Assembly (NCBI RefSeq): GCF_038051945.1
Contig: NZ_CP150302.1
Coordinates: forward strand, 7,705,165 to 7,769,164
Direction of reading: 5' to 3'
Source of the DNA: Paenibacillus sp. FSL H3-0469
Lineage (GTDB): Bacteria > Bacillota > Bacilli > Paenibacillales > Paenibacillaceae
DNA length: 64,000 bases
Below, piece after piece: positions 33,805-42,498 of the stretch. Position 1 is the first letter of the stretch. The number at the start of each line of letters is the position of its first letter. The notes under the pieces were generated by a model. The model saw only the letters and a list, made by a program, of their open reading frames with translations. It was not told the DNA's origin and ran no database searches. The position numbers and the translations under genes were made by a program.

Positions 33805-35124
33805 ATGAAAAAGATCTTGGGTCTTACATTGGCTGCACTACTGCTGACGGGAACGGCCGGCTGCTCCGGCGGGAATAGCGGCAAGCCTGCGGCGGCGGGG
33901 AATAAGGATTCCGCTGAGCCATCCGGGGATCAGGTGGAGCTGCGGATCATGTGGTGGGGCGACCAGAAGCGGGCGGACAAGACGAACGAGGCGCTGCGCA
34001 AATTCGAGGAGAAGCATCCGAACATTAAGGTAGTCGGGGAGTTCGCCCCGAACTCCGGGTACTTTGACAAGCTGAACACGCAGCTGGCTTCGGGAACGGC
34101 TCCTGATGTGTTTTTCCTCGGAGGGAATGTTACCGATTATGCCGATAAAGGCGTGCTGCTGGATCTGCAGCCCTATGTCGGCAAAGAGCTGGATCTGACC
34201 GATATGGATCAGACGATGATGGAGTACGGCACGCTTAAGGGCAAGCTGGTGCATATCTCGGCCGGAGCCAATGCCAGAGGCATGGTCCTGAATACCGAGC
34301 TGTTCAAAAAAGCGGGCATCGAGCTTCCGGCTGACGGCTGGAGCTGGGAGGATTACGCGAGCATCAGCAAAGAGATCTCTGAGAAGCTGGGCAAGGGCTT
34401 CTACGGTACCTATAATTTCACAGTCGAGGGCATGGATATCTATATGAAGCAGCGCGGGAAGCAGGTCTATGACATGGAGAAGGACGCGCTTGGCTTCGGC
34501 CAGCAGGATGCTGAGGACTGGTTCAACTACTGGAGCGGGCTGGCGGAGAGCGGAGGGATGGTGACCCCATCGATGCAGGTATCCAATCCGCCGGGGGACA
34601 CGAGTAAATCGCTGGTGGTGACGGGAAAAGTGGCGATGAGCCTGATTCCGTCCAACCAGTTCGCTGCCCATCAGAATCTGATTCAGGACACGCTGACCAT
34701 GGTGCAGGTGCCGCGCGGACCTAAGGGAACGGGAGTCGTCTTCGAATCCAGCCAAGGGCTGTCCGGGTATGCGAAGACCGCGCATCCGAAGGAAGTGGCG
34801 GAACTCATGAACTACTGGATCAATGATCCCGATGCCGCCCGGATTCTGGGCAGTGACCGCGGCGTGCCGGTGACCTCGAAGATGCGCGATCTGCTGATGA
34901 AGGATGCGACTCCGCTGGAGCAGACGGTCTACGACTTCACGAGCCGGGTATCGGAAGCGACGAAGAAGGAGCCTTTTGCCATAAGCTATAATCCGCCAAG
35001 CTTCACCGAGTTCACCAAGCTGGCCGAAACCGCTGTGCAGGAGATTGGCTTCGGGCAGAAGGATGTGAAGCAGGGAGTAGAGGACTTCTACAATGGGGCG
35101 ATGCAGTTATTCGGTGCCAAATAG
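33805..35124 (+). CDS. Sugar ABC transporter substrate-binding lipoprotein
   Basis: The product has 439 residues with a lipoprotein signal (ILGLTLAALLLTGTAGC, Cys at about 20) and a Ser/Gly/Ala spacer. It is a family 1 solute-binding protein with two lobes: ELRIMWWGDQKRADKTNEAL at the start and GTAPDVFFLGGNVTDYADKG for the sugar loop. It captures an oligosaccharide at the outer face of the membrane for the two permeases upstream. Given the two glycosidases downstream and the cellobiose enzymes nearby, a plant-cell-wall sugar is plausible. The ligand is not readable from sequence. A hairpin follows its stop. Confidence 0.92.
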   Translation: MKKILGLTLAALLLTGTAGCSGGNSGKPAAAGNKDSAEPSGDQVELRIMWWGDQKRADKTNEALRKFEEKHPNIKVVGEFAPNSGYFDKLNTQLASGTAPDVFFLGGNVTDYADKGVLLDLQPYVGKELDLTDMDQTMMEYGTLKGKLVHISAGANARGMVLNTELFKKAGIELPADGWSWEDYASISKEISEKLGKGFYGTYNFTVEGMDIYMKQRGKQVYDMEKDALGFGQQDAEDWFNYWSGLAESGGMVTPSMQVSNPPGDTSKSLVVTGKVAMSLIPSNQFAAHQNLIQDTLTMVQVPRGPKGTGVVFESSQGLSGYAKTAHPKEVAELMNYWINDPDAARILGSDRGVPVTSKMRDLLMKDATPLEQTVYDFTSRVSEATKKEPFAISYNPPSFTEFTKLAETAVQEIGFGQKDVKQGVEDFYNGAMQLFGAK

Positions 35125-35134
35125 GCATGAAGGG

Positions 35135-35168
35135 AGAGAAGCGGTCTGCCCGGGCAAGCTGCTTCTCT
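35135..35168 (+). terminator. Hairpin after binding-protein gene, likely processing or attenuation site
   Basis: AGAGAAGC / GCTTCTCT, a perfect outer 8-bp stem with an inner GCCCGGGC palindrome, and no U-run. Such hairpins between a binding-protein gene and the rest of an operon stabilise the upstream mRNA and keep the binding protein in excess. Confidence 0.5.
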
Positions 35169-35208
35169 GCTGCGGGACGGGCAAAGTGAAGATACAGGAG
35201 GGGACAGC

Positions 35209-36861
35209 ATGACTGCTGACAGCATATTACAGCAGCTGCGGAAGATTACCGTAGAGGACAGGATCGGAGCGCTTACAAAGGAAGAGGACCGTGAATCTCT
35301 GGAGCAATGGAAGCAATCGGGAGTGGTCTTCGCTGCCTCGTCTGCGGACATGGAGAATGTCTACTATTCCGCGGTGCATAAGCTCATGGATTGTATCGTG
35401 CCAATGGATGGGGGCGGCCTGGTCCTGCATGAAGGCGGGGTCTATCTCGGGAGCTGGCTGGAGAGTACCGGCACGATCAGCGCGGAACGGCTGTCACGCT
35501 TCATGCCGGAGGTGGCGGAGGCGACCTTCCGGCTATTCGCGGAATATCAGCGGGAGGATGGGCTGATCCCTTACAAGGTAACCCCTGCTGGACCGGCTTA
35601 CCGGCAGATTCAAATGGTGACTCCGCTGGCCCGGAGTGTCTGGAATCATTATATTGGAACCGGACACAGCAAGGCGTTCCTTGCCGAGATGTACCAGGCG
35701 ATGAGCAGGTTCGACGCCTGGCTGGCCTCCCGGCGCAATACACGAGGAACCGGCTGCATCGAAGCCTTTTGTACGTTCGATACCGGACATGATCTCTCCC
35801 CGCGTTTCTGGCATGTGCCGGATACGCCCCATCTGGAGGATGCGGCCAGGGTTCATCCGGATTCGCCGCTGCTGCCCTTCCTGGCCCCTGATCTAACTGC
35901 CAATGTCTATTGCCAGCGGCTATATCTGTCCAGGATCGCAGAGGAGCTGGGGGAGAGCGATGCCGGGTGGCGGGCTAGAGCAGCAGCCAGCAGCCACAGC
36001 CTTTTCAGCCATTGCTATGACGGGGAGGATGCATTTTTCTATGACCGTGACCAAGGGGGAAGGCTGGTCCGGGTGCAATCGGATGTCTTGCTGCGGGTAC
36101 TGGCCTGCGAAGTGGGGGACCGGGAGTTCTTTGATGCTGCCCTGCGCCGTTACCTGCTGAATACCGGCAAGTTCTTCGCCAAATATCCATTCACCTCGCT
36201 TGCGATGGATGATCCGAGGTTCGACCCTTCCTCCGGCTATAACACCTGGGGAGGGACAACTAACTTCCTCAGTCTGATCCGTGCGCCGCATGCCTTCGAG
36301 CATCATGGGCGTTACGTCGAGCTAACCTGGGTGCTGCAGCCTATTCTGGCGGCATGTTCGCGGATGACGCGGTTTGCCCAGACCTTAAGCCCGTGGACGG
36401 GAGAAGAAGGCTATACCGAAGCCTATTCACCGGCCATATTGTGCCTGCTCGATTATGTAGAGCGGTTGTGCGGCATTCTGCCGGCAGGTGGGGGGGAGCT
36501 ATGGTTCACCTGTCTGCTCCCCTATAATATGGATCACGGCCGGGAGACGGCCCATGAGACAGGCTACCGCCGGATCGTAGATGGAACCGTATTTGAGCTG
36601 ATTAATACGCATGAACAAGCTGTGATCTACCGCAATGAAGAGGAATACCTGCGCTGTCCGTTTGGAGTGCGTGTGGTGCTGGACCGGGCCGGACACCTGC
36701 GGAAGCTGATTGGCATGAGCGTCCGCCAGATTGAAGGAGAGGTCCGGTATCAGGGCAAGAGACTTCCATTTAATGTCAAGGGCAATGAACAGTTGGAGTA
36801 TGCGGACGGCGGATTTGTCAGCATCAGTGATATCGGAGTGGTCTTGCCGGAATACCGGTAA
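35209..36861 (+). CDS. (alpha/alpha)6-barrel glycoside hydrolase, MGH1/GH63-like
   Basis: The product has 550 residues with no signal peptide, so it acts on imported sugars. Motifs placing it with six-hairpin glycosidases are YQREDGLIPYKVTP, FCTFDTGHDLSPRFW (a likely catalytic Asp), YNTWGGTTNFLSLIRAPHAF and the repeated Trp/Asp-rich helices. The end carries a small beta domain (FVSISDIGVVLPEYR). The exact family and bond specificity are uncertain. The sequence does not match well-known GH94, GH15 or GH65 active sites. It is cotranscribed with the transporter and the GH43 gene. Confidence 0.6.
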   Translation: MTADSILQQLRKITVEDRIGALTKEEDRESLEQWKQSGVVFAASSADMENVYYSAVHKLMDCIVPMDGGGLVLHEGGVYLGSWLESTGTISAERLSRFMPEVAEATFRLFAEYQREDGLIPYKVTPAGPAYRQIQMVTPLARSVWNHYIGTGHSKAFLAEMYQAMSRFDAWLASRRNTRGTGCIEAFCTFDTGHDLSPRFWHVPDTPHLEDAARVHPDSPLLPFLAPDLTANVYCQRLYLSRIAEELGESDAGWRARAAASSHSLFSHCYDGEDAFFYDRDQGGRLVRVQSDVLLRVLACEVGDREFFDAALRRYLLNTGKFFAKYPFTSLAMDDPRFDPSSGYNTWGGTTNFLSLIRAPHAFEHHGRYVELTWVLQPILAACSRMTRFAQTLSPWTGEEGYTEAYSPAILCLLDYVERLCGILPAGGGELWFTCLLPYNMDHGRETAHETGYRRIVDGTVFELINTHEQAVIYRNEEEYLRCPFGVRVVLDRAGHLRKLIGMSVRQIEGEVRYQGKRLPFNVKGNEQLEYADGGFVSISDIGVVLPEYR

Positions 36862-36911
36862 AGCTTATATAGATATTGCTTGCAATGTGAGGGAAGAAAG
36901 GAGAGGCATTC

Positions 36912-37811
36912 ATGATAGATAACCATAACCTGCAGATCAGAGATCCGTTTGTGCTGCCGCTTGCCGGACAGAGGCAGGGAGAGGGACTCTACTATTTATA
37001 TGGCAGCACCGACAGTAATATCTGGGGCAAGGGGACCGGCTTCAATGCGTATACCGGCAAGGATCTGGAGCATTGGGAGGGGCCATTCCCGGTATTCCGG
37101 CCGGGGACGGATTTCTATGCCGAGCGGAATTTCTGGGCACCGGAGGTCTATGAATACGGCGGCAGCTACCTCATGTTCGCTACCTTCCGGCGCAAGGACA
37201 ATGATCTGCTGGGTACGGCCGTGTTAATCTCGCAACATCCGCTGGGCCCATTCCTCCCGCACAGTGAAGGACCGGTCACTCCGGCGGATTGGAGTTCGCT
37301 GGACGGAACACTGCACTTAGATCATCAGGGCCAGCCGTGGATGGTCTTCTGTCATGAGTGGCAGCAGACCGGAGACGGGGAAGTGTGCGCTATGCGGTTA
37401 ACGGAGGATCTGCGGAGCGCGGCAGGAGAACCCGCCGTGCTCTTCCGGGCCTCGGAAGCTCCGTGGACGACTCCGTTCGTATCTGCGCGTTATACGGATC
37501 AGCTCAATTATGTAACCGATGGGCCGTTTCTGTTCAGGTCAAGCGGCGGTACGCTGTATCTGCTGTGGGCCAGCTTCATTAATAACACCTATGCACTGGG
37601 CATCGCCCGTTCTGGAAGCGGAGAGATTACAGGGCCGTGGATTCATCAGGAAGAGCCGCTCTATACTAAGGACGGAGGACATGCCATGGTATTTCGCACC
37701 TTCAGCCATCAGCTGATGCTGGCGATTCATACACCGAATCAGACGCCGGAGGAACGGCCGGTTTTTGTAGAGCTGGAGGAAGAGAATGGTGTGATGAGGG
37801 TGAGGGTGTAA
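36912..37811 (+). CDS. GH43-family beta-xylosidase/arabinosidase-like enzyme
   Basis: The product has 299 residues, one five-bladed beta-propeller, cytoplasmic. Candidate catalytic residues of GH43 appear as Asp in QIRDPFVLPL (general base), Asp in SSLDGTLHLDHQG (pKa modulator) and Glu in VFCHEWQQTGDGE (general acid). RNFWAPEVYEYGGSYLMFAT is a further family motif. It would remove arabinose or xylose units from imported oligosaccharides. The position at the end of the transporter operon supports that. A bidirectional terminator follows after six bases. Confidence 0.82.
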   Translation: MIDNHNLQIRDPFVLPLAGQRQGEGLYYLYGSTDSNIWGKGTGFNAYTGKDLEHWEGPFPVFRPGTDFYAERNFWAPEVYEYGGSYLMFATFRRKDNDLLGTAVLISQHPLGPFLPHSEGPVTPADWSSLDGTLHLDHQGQPWMVFCHEWQQTGDGEVCAMRLTEDLRSAAGEPAVLFRASEAPWTTPFVSARYTDQLNYVTDGPFLFRSSGGTLYLLWASFINNTYALGIARSGSGEITGPWIHQEEPLYTKDGGHAMVFRTFSHQLMLAIHTPNQTPEERPVFVELEEENGVMRVRV

Positions 37812-37817
37812 AAAGAA

Positions 37818-37854
37818 AAACGATTGCCGGTCCATCACGGATCAGCAATCGTTT
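37818..37854. terminator. Bidirectional terminator at end of sugar operon
   Basis: AAACGATTGC / GCAATCGTTT, a perfect 10-bp stem with A-rich and T-rich flanks. It serves the GH43 gene and the convergent lipoprotein gene. Confidence 0.8.
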
Positions 37855-37870
37855 CATTGCGGTGCGAAGC

Positions 37871-39151
37871 TTATTCGATATCAATGCTCCATTGTCCGTC
37901 TGCTTCTACAGAAAAGACATAAATTCCGTCGGTGTCGATTTTTTCCGCGGTAGAACCGGAATAATTACCAACTTCATTCACCAGCCCGCTATCATTCAAT
38001 CTGACGATAAAGTTCGATTCACCTGTATGTTTGGAGGTGAACCGGGTCAGCTTGCTTTGCAGCTTTGCAAACACAACATCGTTACCCTTACCGGATAACT
38101 TAACCGGTGCGCTCTTGATATTCTCAGGGATGCTCTGCTTAATATCTGCCTTCCAGGAGCCATCCGACTCTACCTTCAGCATATACTTCCCGTCTTCGGG
38201 AATCACCACTAAAGACTTGCCCTTGTATGGTCCAATCTCGTTAACAACATATTCTTCAAAGTCTCCAGTTTCATCATACATGTGGATAATAAAGTTAGAA
38301 TTCCCGGCGTCTGAGGCCTCCACAATTGCGATCCCGCTATTAAGTTGGAAGAACTCCGTAGCCTGGTCTTTTTTTCCTTTGAGATGAACGGCTTCGTCCT
38401 TTGCCGCTGCCGGGGCTGGCGTAGCGGTTACAGCCGTTGCTGAATCAGGTAAGCCTTGGTATAACGGGAGCAGCTCAGCATATAGTTTTTGAACAGTTGC
38501 CTTGTCATCTTTTTGAATGGCAGTGGCCATTTCCTTGTATTTGCTTTGGTTTTCCTTAATTATAAACTCCATGCTATGGAGAAAATATGCTGAAATATCA
38601 TCTTTTATTTCTTGGGTAAGCTCCTTTTCCAGATAGCTTTTGGCTAAATCAAGTCCTCTCGATCCAAACTCCTGGTCTGCTTCTAGGTAGGTCATATCAG
38701 TATCCCCGCCAGAGGGTGCATCCGTTTCATCGGGTGTAGGTGTGGGATCCGGATAGCGGGCGGCAACGGAAGCAGGCAGAACTCCACCAATTTTCGTAAA
38801 AATCTTCTTTACATTTTGCACATCATTTTTCTCAATAGAGTCAGCAATCTCCAGATAAGTGAAGGTATTCTCTTTATCCTCTCTGGCCTTAATCCGGATG
38901 TTCTCGGCAATTTCTTTGGACGACTCAGCATTCCAAGCACTGGTGCCGAAGTTCTCCAGGTATTCCTGCGTCTTATCCTTCACAGAGAAGTTCTTCAGTT
39001 CTGGTGCTGGAGTAGGAGACGCAGTCGGTGCAGCAGAAGGAGTCGCGGTTGCAGCTTGCGTAACCTCAGCAGACCCGCCACATCCACTTAATATCACCGG
39101 TGACGCTAAAAGAGCAAAAGCTAAAGTCATTTTGGTTAATTTTCCGTACAT
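37871..39151 (-). CDS. Secreted lipoprotein with tandem C-terminal beta domains
   Basis: The product has 426 residues. The lipobox is LASPVILSGC (Cys about 23). A Thr/Ala/Pro linker (TATPSAAPTASPTPAPE) follows, then two helical domains (about 50-110 and 150-225) separated by a PTPTPDETDAPSGGDTD linker. The end holds two similar beta domains of about 75 residues. Both contain SNFI(I/V), an NE(I/V)G-Y-G core and a closing GxYxxxVE-DG-W--DI-. They resemble adhesion or protease-associated C-terminal domains, but no named family is recognised. It is anchored on the outer face of the membrane. Confidence 0.65.
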   Translation of the reverse strand: MYGKLTKMTLAFALLASPVILSGCGGSAEVTQAATATPSAAPTASPTPAPELKNFSVKDKTQEYLENFGTSAWNAESSKEIAENIRIKAREDKENTFTYLEIADSIEKNDVQNVKKIFTKIGGVLPASVAARYPDPTPTPDETDAPSGGDTDMTYLEADQEFGSRGLDLAKSYLEKELTQEIKDDISAYFLHSMEFIIKENQSKYKEMATAIQKDDKATVQKLYAELLPLYQGLPDSATAVTATPAPAAAKDEAVHLKGKKDQATEFFQLNSGIAIVEASDAGNSNFIIHMYDETGDFEEYVVNEIGPYKGKSLVVIPEDGKYMLKVESDGSWKADIKQSIPENIKSAPVKLSGKGNDVVFAKLQSKLTRFTSKHTGESNFIVRLNDSGLVNEVGNYSGSTAEKIDTDGIYVFSVEADGQWSIDIE

Positions 39152-39315
39152 CAGTAATTTCCCCCAAATGTTTAATCATACTTAGCCAGTATATCAAAAT
39201 TGGATTATTTCTACAGTAAAATTTAATAGAACTTTGCATTCCTTACACAAACGTGCCAAACTTGATATGATTAGGATATAGACTTGTATCATGTTGAATT
39301 AGGGGGATGTAAGCT

Positions 39316-39531
39316 GTGTATATGACAGGTTTTGGGTCCTTGCTTGCTGGAGGATTCAGTATTTTTGCTCTTTTGCTCTGGTTGACTTGTTTGGGGATGG
39401 GGATATATTTATTCGTTCTGGTGGTGAAGCTGGCACGCAGAGGAATTATCGCGCTGGACTTGTACAATCACTCCAAAAATCTGGAAATCCGCGACCGCTA
39501 CGAATCTGTTGGGCGGCGAGATGGACTCTAA
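39316..39531 (+). CDS. Small membrane protein of unknown function
   Basis: The product has 71 residues from GTG 39316 (ATG 39322 possible), nine bases after AGGGGG. One or two hydrophobic segments cover residues 8-40 (LLAGGFSIFALLLWLTCLGM, then GIYLFVLVVKLA). The C-terminus is charged and cytoplasmic (YNHSKNLEIRDRYESVGRRD). Many Paenibacillus small membrane proteins look alike in this way; no role can be assigned. A clear terminator follows. Confidence 0.6.
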   Translation: MYMTGFGSLLAGGFSIFALLLWLTCLGMGIYLFVLVVKLARRGIIALDLYNHSKNLEIRDRYESVGRRDGL

Positions 39532-39560
39532 GTGTAGTTTAGAGTACATAGGAGTATCGA

Positions 39561-39592
39561 ATGCCCTGCCGGATTGGCAGGGTATTTCTTTG
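39561..39592 (+). terminator. Terminator after small membrane protein gene
   Basis: ATGCCCTGCC / GGCAGGGTAT, a 10-bp stem with a 5-base loop, followed by TTCTTT. Confidence 0.75.
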
Positions 39593-39696
39593 GCTTGACA
39601 GCCTTCTAAGGGGTATGTTGCATCTGGTGGCAGGATTTATTATACTCCCAATATGGAATATTCAAATTTGTTATAAATGGAGAGGAGTATGATCGA

Positions 39697-40368
39697 ATGA
39701 AGAAGAAGATGACTGCTGCACTGACTGCATTTGCCGTACTTGGAGGAATGGGCACGGGCGTGTATGCCGGAGCCAACCTGCAGGAGATCAAGGCTTTCCT
39801 GAATCCAAGCATCAAATTCAAGATGAACGGCCAGCCCGTACAGCTTAAGAATGGCAGCGGTGCGGTGATTGCCCCAATTTCCTATAAGGACACAACGTAT
39901 CTGCCGGTCCGTTCCGTATCTGACCTGCTTGGCGTCACTGTCAAGTTCGATGCTGCAACTAACACCATTTCTCTTGGAGAGCAGACGGCAGGTGTGCCGA
40001 TTGCTACAGGCTTTGACAATATGTATCATACCAAAGACCCGGGCAAGACTGTATACAAGGACAAGGACTACAAGGATGTATTCTTCGATGACGCCAGCAG
40101 CGACCGCGGAAGTTCCTTCATGCTGGAGCCTAACAAAAAGTATCAGAAGCTCTATCTTCAGATCGCCGCAATTGGCGGGGAGATCAAAGACTTCACGATT
40201 CAAGACGCGGACACCAACACTGTGCTGAAGAAGCAGACCATTGACCCGGCCAGCGGGCTCACGACCATCGAAGTGGATATTGCCGGAGTCAGCAGCTTGT
40301 ATCTCACCGGCGATGTGAAGAAGGGAACCTCGGTCTTCGTTCCGCTTACGACATCTTATTATAAATAA
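39697..40368 (+). CDS. Secreted protein with copper-amine-oxidase-like stalk domain
   Basis: The product has 223 residues. The signal peptide is MKKKMTAALTAFAVLGGMGT and onward to about VYA. Residues 35-105 form a copper amine oxidase N-terminal-like domain (IKFKMNGQPVQLKNGSGAVI ... YKDTTYLPVRSVSDLLGVTV). This is a surface stalk fold common in Paenibacillus and not catalytic. A beta-rich C-terminal domain (about 110-223) resembles NPCBM-like carbohydrate-binding modules (KYQKLYLQIAAIGGEIKDFT). It probably attaches to the cell wall or to sugars outside the cell. GGAGAGGAGTATGATCGA precedes the ATG. Confidence 0.75.
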   Translation: MKKKMTAALTAFAVLGGMGTGVYAGANLQEIKAFLNPSIKFKMNGQPVQLKNGSGAVIAPISYKDTTYLPVRSVSDLLGVTVKFDAATNTISLGEQTAGVPIATGFDNMYHTKDPGKTVYKDKDYKDVFFDDASSDRGSSFMLEPNKKYQKLYLQIAAIGGEIKDFTIQDADTNTVLKKQTIDPASGLTTIEVDIAGVSSLYLTGDVKKGTSVFVPLTTSYYK

Positions 40369-40395
40369 TTTCTGAACTTATAAATTATTCGATTC

Positions 40396-40428
40396 ACCCG
40401 GGAGCCTTGGTTTCCGGGCTTCTTTTTG
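40396..40428 (+). terminator. Terminator after stalk-domain gene
   Basis: CCCGGGAGCC ... CCGGGCTTC pairing with a T5 run at 40422-40428. Confidence 0.65.
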
Positions 40429-40532
40429 TCTACATTTGTTGTTTGGAGGAATGTGAAAAGGGGTATTATCCGGTAAGCCATTGAATCTAACTGGCGATGT
40501 TAAAGTTCCATGAAATCATGAGGAGTGAGAAG

Positions 40533-41129
40533 ATGTACACCAAAAAACTAATAATGTCCTTATCCTTGACCTTGTCCCTGCTGGTCCTGAGTGCGTGCAG
40601 TAATTCAGCGAATGCGCCGTCCGCTGAGCCGTCCCAGGAATCCACACCGACAGCCGAAGCGGTGCAGACCCCTGCGGCGTCAACAGAGCCGGAGCAGACA
40701 CCAGCAGCAACGGATGAACCGGAGCAGACGCCCGCACCATCGGCAGAGCCGGAACAGACGCCTGAACAGTCGGACGCTGGAGGCGGTACTGCTTCCGGCA
40801 GCGTAGACATTCCGAAAGAGCTTCCAGAGGATTTTCCGATGCCGGATAATATAACAGAGACTGTGCTGTCCACAACGTCTAAGAACGAAGGCAAAACATC
40901 GGTGATGCTGGTTTATAGAACGTCCGATAGTATGGAAGCTGTAACGAAGCTCTATGATGATTATCTGTCTGCCCAAATGGGGGACCAGTCTGTGAAGACC
41001 ATTGATGCCAAGAATCTAATTATTCAGGGTATGACCAAAGACAACAAACACAGCTGGTCAGTTATTGGCGGTCCGCTTACTTCCCAGGAGGGAATCGTGG
41101 AGATTAACATCATCTGGTCCGAAATTTAA
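40533..41129 (+). CDS. Lipoprotein with Glu-Pro-Glu-Gln-Thr-Pro repeats
   Basis: The product has 198 residues from ATG 40533, eight bases after AGGAG. The lipobox is LLVLSAC. Residues 25-90 form a low-complexity linker with four EPEQTP-type units (STEPEQTPAA, DEPEQTPAPS, AEPEQTPEQS). The C-terminal 110 residues are a compact alpha/beta domain: PKELPEDFPMPDNITETVLS, then a helix and KNLIIQGMTKDNKHSWSVIG. No enzyme motif is seen. The linker holds the domain away from the membrane. Confidence 0.68.
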   Translation: MYTKKLIMSLSLTLSLLVLSACSNSANAPSAEPSQESTPTAEAVQTPAASTEPEQTPAATDEPEQTPAPSAEPEQTPEQSDAGGGTASGSVDIPKELPEDFPMPDNITETVLSTTSKNEGKTSVMLVYRTSDSMEAVTKLYDDYLSAQMGDQSVKTIDAKNLIIQGMTKDNKHSWSVIGGPLTSQEGIVEINIIWSEI

Positions 41130-41159
41130 TTCGAATAGCCAAGCTGTTATATACAGAAG

Positions 41160-41206
41160 AACATCCGTTGAGACTCGATTCAGAGCATTCAGCGGGTGTT
41201 TTTTTG
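41160..41206 (+). terminator. Terminator after lipoprotein gene
   Basis: AACATCCGTTGA / TCAGCGGGTGTT (G-U pairs) followed by T7. Confidence 0.75.
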
Positions 41207-41312
41207 CCTTGAGTAAAAAGTGTCGAATTTTGTAATTAAGTAGTATACGTCTGGTGCGGCGTGGATATATAATTAATCTTGTAAACGAAAATTAGTCAGG
41301 CGGTGTTTTGGT

Positions 41313-41936
41313 TTGTCGTGGGAACCTGTAGGCTTTATGTTTTTTTCAACTATAGAGACGCTTGCGCTCTATTATCTGATTATGTCGCTCTTTCGATTCA
41401 AATGGAGATGGTACATATGGCAGGCCCTATTCGTCATTTTGCTGAACAACCTCCAGAGCTATCTATTACGCAATGAACTGGGCATGTCAAATGTCGCACC
41501 ACTCGTATTAATCCTGATCTTTATCTTATTCTTTGCAGCGGTAGTGAGGATGCCTCTAATCTTGTCCATTATTGCAACGATATCAGGATTTGCTATTTTT
41601 GCAGGGATTCAGACGTTGATTCTTTGGAGTGTCTTCGGCTCCGTTTCGAATATCGACAATAAGGCGAACGGGTATTTTCTGCAGGTTGCGACCGCTGCTA
41701 TTGTCTTTGGAGTATTCGGCTACCTATACCGCAAAGGCAAAGGCTTCACCTTCGATCTGGATAAACTCCGCTTCAAAATAGAGGATATCTTGCTGTCCGT
41801 GCTGATTTGTGCATTTGTAATAGTAGTATCTCTCCTGCTCTATTACAATGATATTTTGTTAAATGCACTGATTTTTTTGGTTATGTCTGTCTTCCTTCTA
41901 TACTATTCCACCCGGAAGGAGATGGAAGATGCTTGA
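41313..41936 (+). CDS. Polytopic membrane protein of the agr-like locus
   Basis: The product has 207 residues from TTG 41313 with a weak ribosome-binding site. About six hydrophobic helices fill the whole protein (for example ALFVILLNNL, APLVLILIFILFFAAVV, VATAAIVFGVFGYLY, ILLSVLICAFVIVVSLLLYY). It resembles the membrane sensor half of AgrC-type kinases in size and helix number, yet it ends after the last helix with STRKEMEDA. No HisKA or HATPase region exists in any frame after it. It overlaps agrB by 8 bases. It may be the peptide receptor or a transporter for the locus. Confidence 0.65.
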   Translation: MSWEPVGFMFFSTIETLALYYLIMSLFRFKWRWYIWQALFVILLNNLQSYLLRNELGMSNVAPLVLILIFILFFAAVVRMPLILSIIATISGFAIFAGIQTLILWSVFGSVSNIDNKANGYFLQVATAAIVFGVFGYLYRKGKGFTFDLDKLRFKIEDILLSVLICAFVIVVSLLLYYNDILLNALIFLVMSVFLLYYSTRKEMEDA

Positions 41937-42498
41937 ATTCATGTCCGGCAAGCTTGCACTGCGCATCAAACGTATAGTTCCCGAGCATCCGGCATCTGCT
42001 ACGGTCCTGAAGTTTGCTATTGCGGTCATCCTTAATGCGTTATTTATTATTGGGCTGACACTGGTGTTGTCCCTTCTGACGGGCAGGACAAAGGAGACTA
42101 TTCAGATTTTGATCTCCTTTGCCTTATTGCGTCAGGTATCCGGCGGGTTGCATCTGAAATCGGGAATGGCCTGTGTCTTGTTTACAGCAACTTTGTTCAC
42201 GTTCTTGTCCTTCATTAAAGCAGGAGATACAATGATTCTGCTTATGAATGGAATCAGTCTATTGATTGTACTGTGGCTGGCCCCTATCGGAATCGAACGC
42301 CAGACCCGGATTCCCAGACAGCACTGGCCTAAGCTCAAAGTCATAGCAGTAATGCTTGTTATGGCCAATGTGGTGGCAGGTTCACCGGTGATTGCTGCCA
42401 GTTTTTTGGCTCAATCGATCAGTCTGCTTATTGCTAGAAGGGGGGTGAGAACTGAGAATGAAGGGGTTACAGGCTCTACGACGCACAGTAGTGTATAA
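41929..42498 (+). CDS. agrB: AgrB-like autoinducer-processing membrane protease
   Basis: The product has 189 residues with about five or six membrane helices. The AgrB signature RQVSGGLHLKSGMAC carries the catalytic pair His75 and Cys82, seven residues apart as in S. aureus AgrB (His77, Cys84). AgrB cuts the C-terminal tail of the AgrD precursor and helps form the thiolactone or lactone ring. The gene overlaps the upstream membrane-protein gene and, at its 3' end, the agrD-like gene by 41 bases. Confidence 0.9.
   Translation: MLEFMSGKLALRIKRIVPEHPASATVLKFAIAVILNALFIIGLTLVLSLLTGRTKETIQILISFALLRQVSGGLHLKSGMACVLFTATLFTFLSFIKAGDTMILLMNGISLLIVLWLAPIGIERQTRIPRQHWPKLKVIAVMLVMANVVAGSPVIAASFLAQSISLLIARRGVRTENEGVTGSTTHSSV

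Noticed and set aside
33838..34785. 315-residue open frame on the - strand
   Set aside because: Antisense to the solute-binding lipoprotein; rich in Arg/His/Gln as expected from reverse reading.
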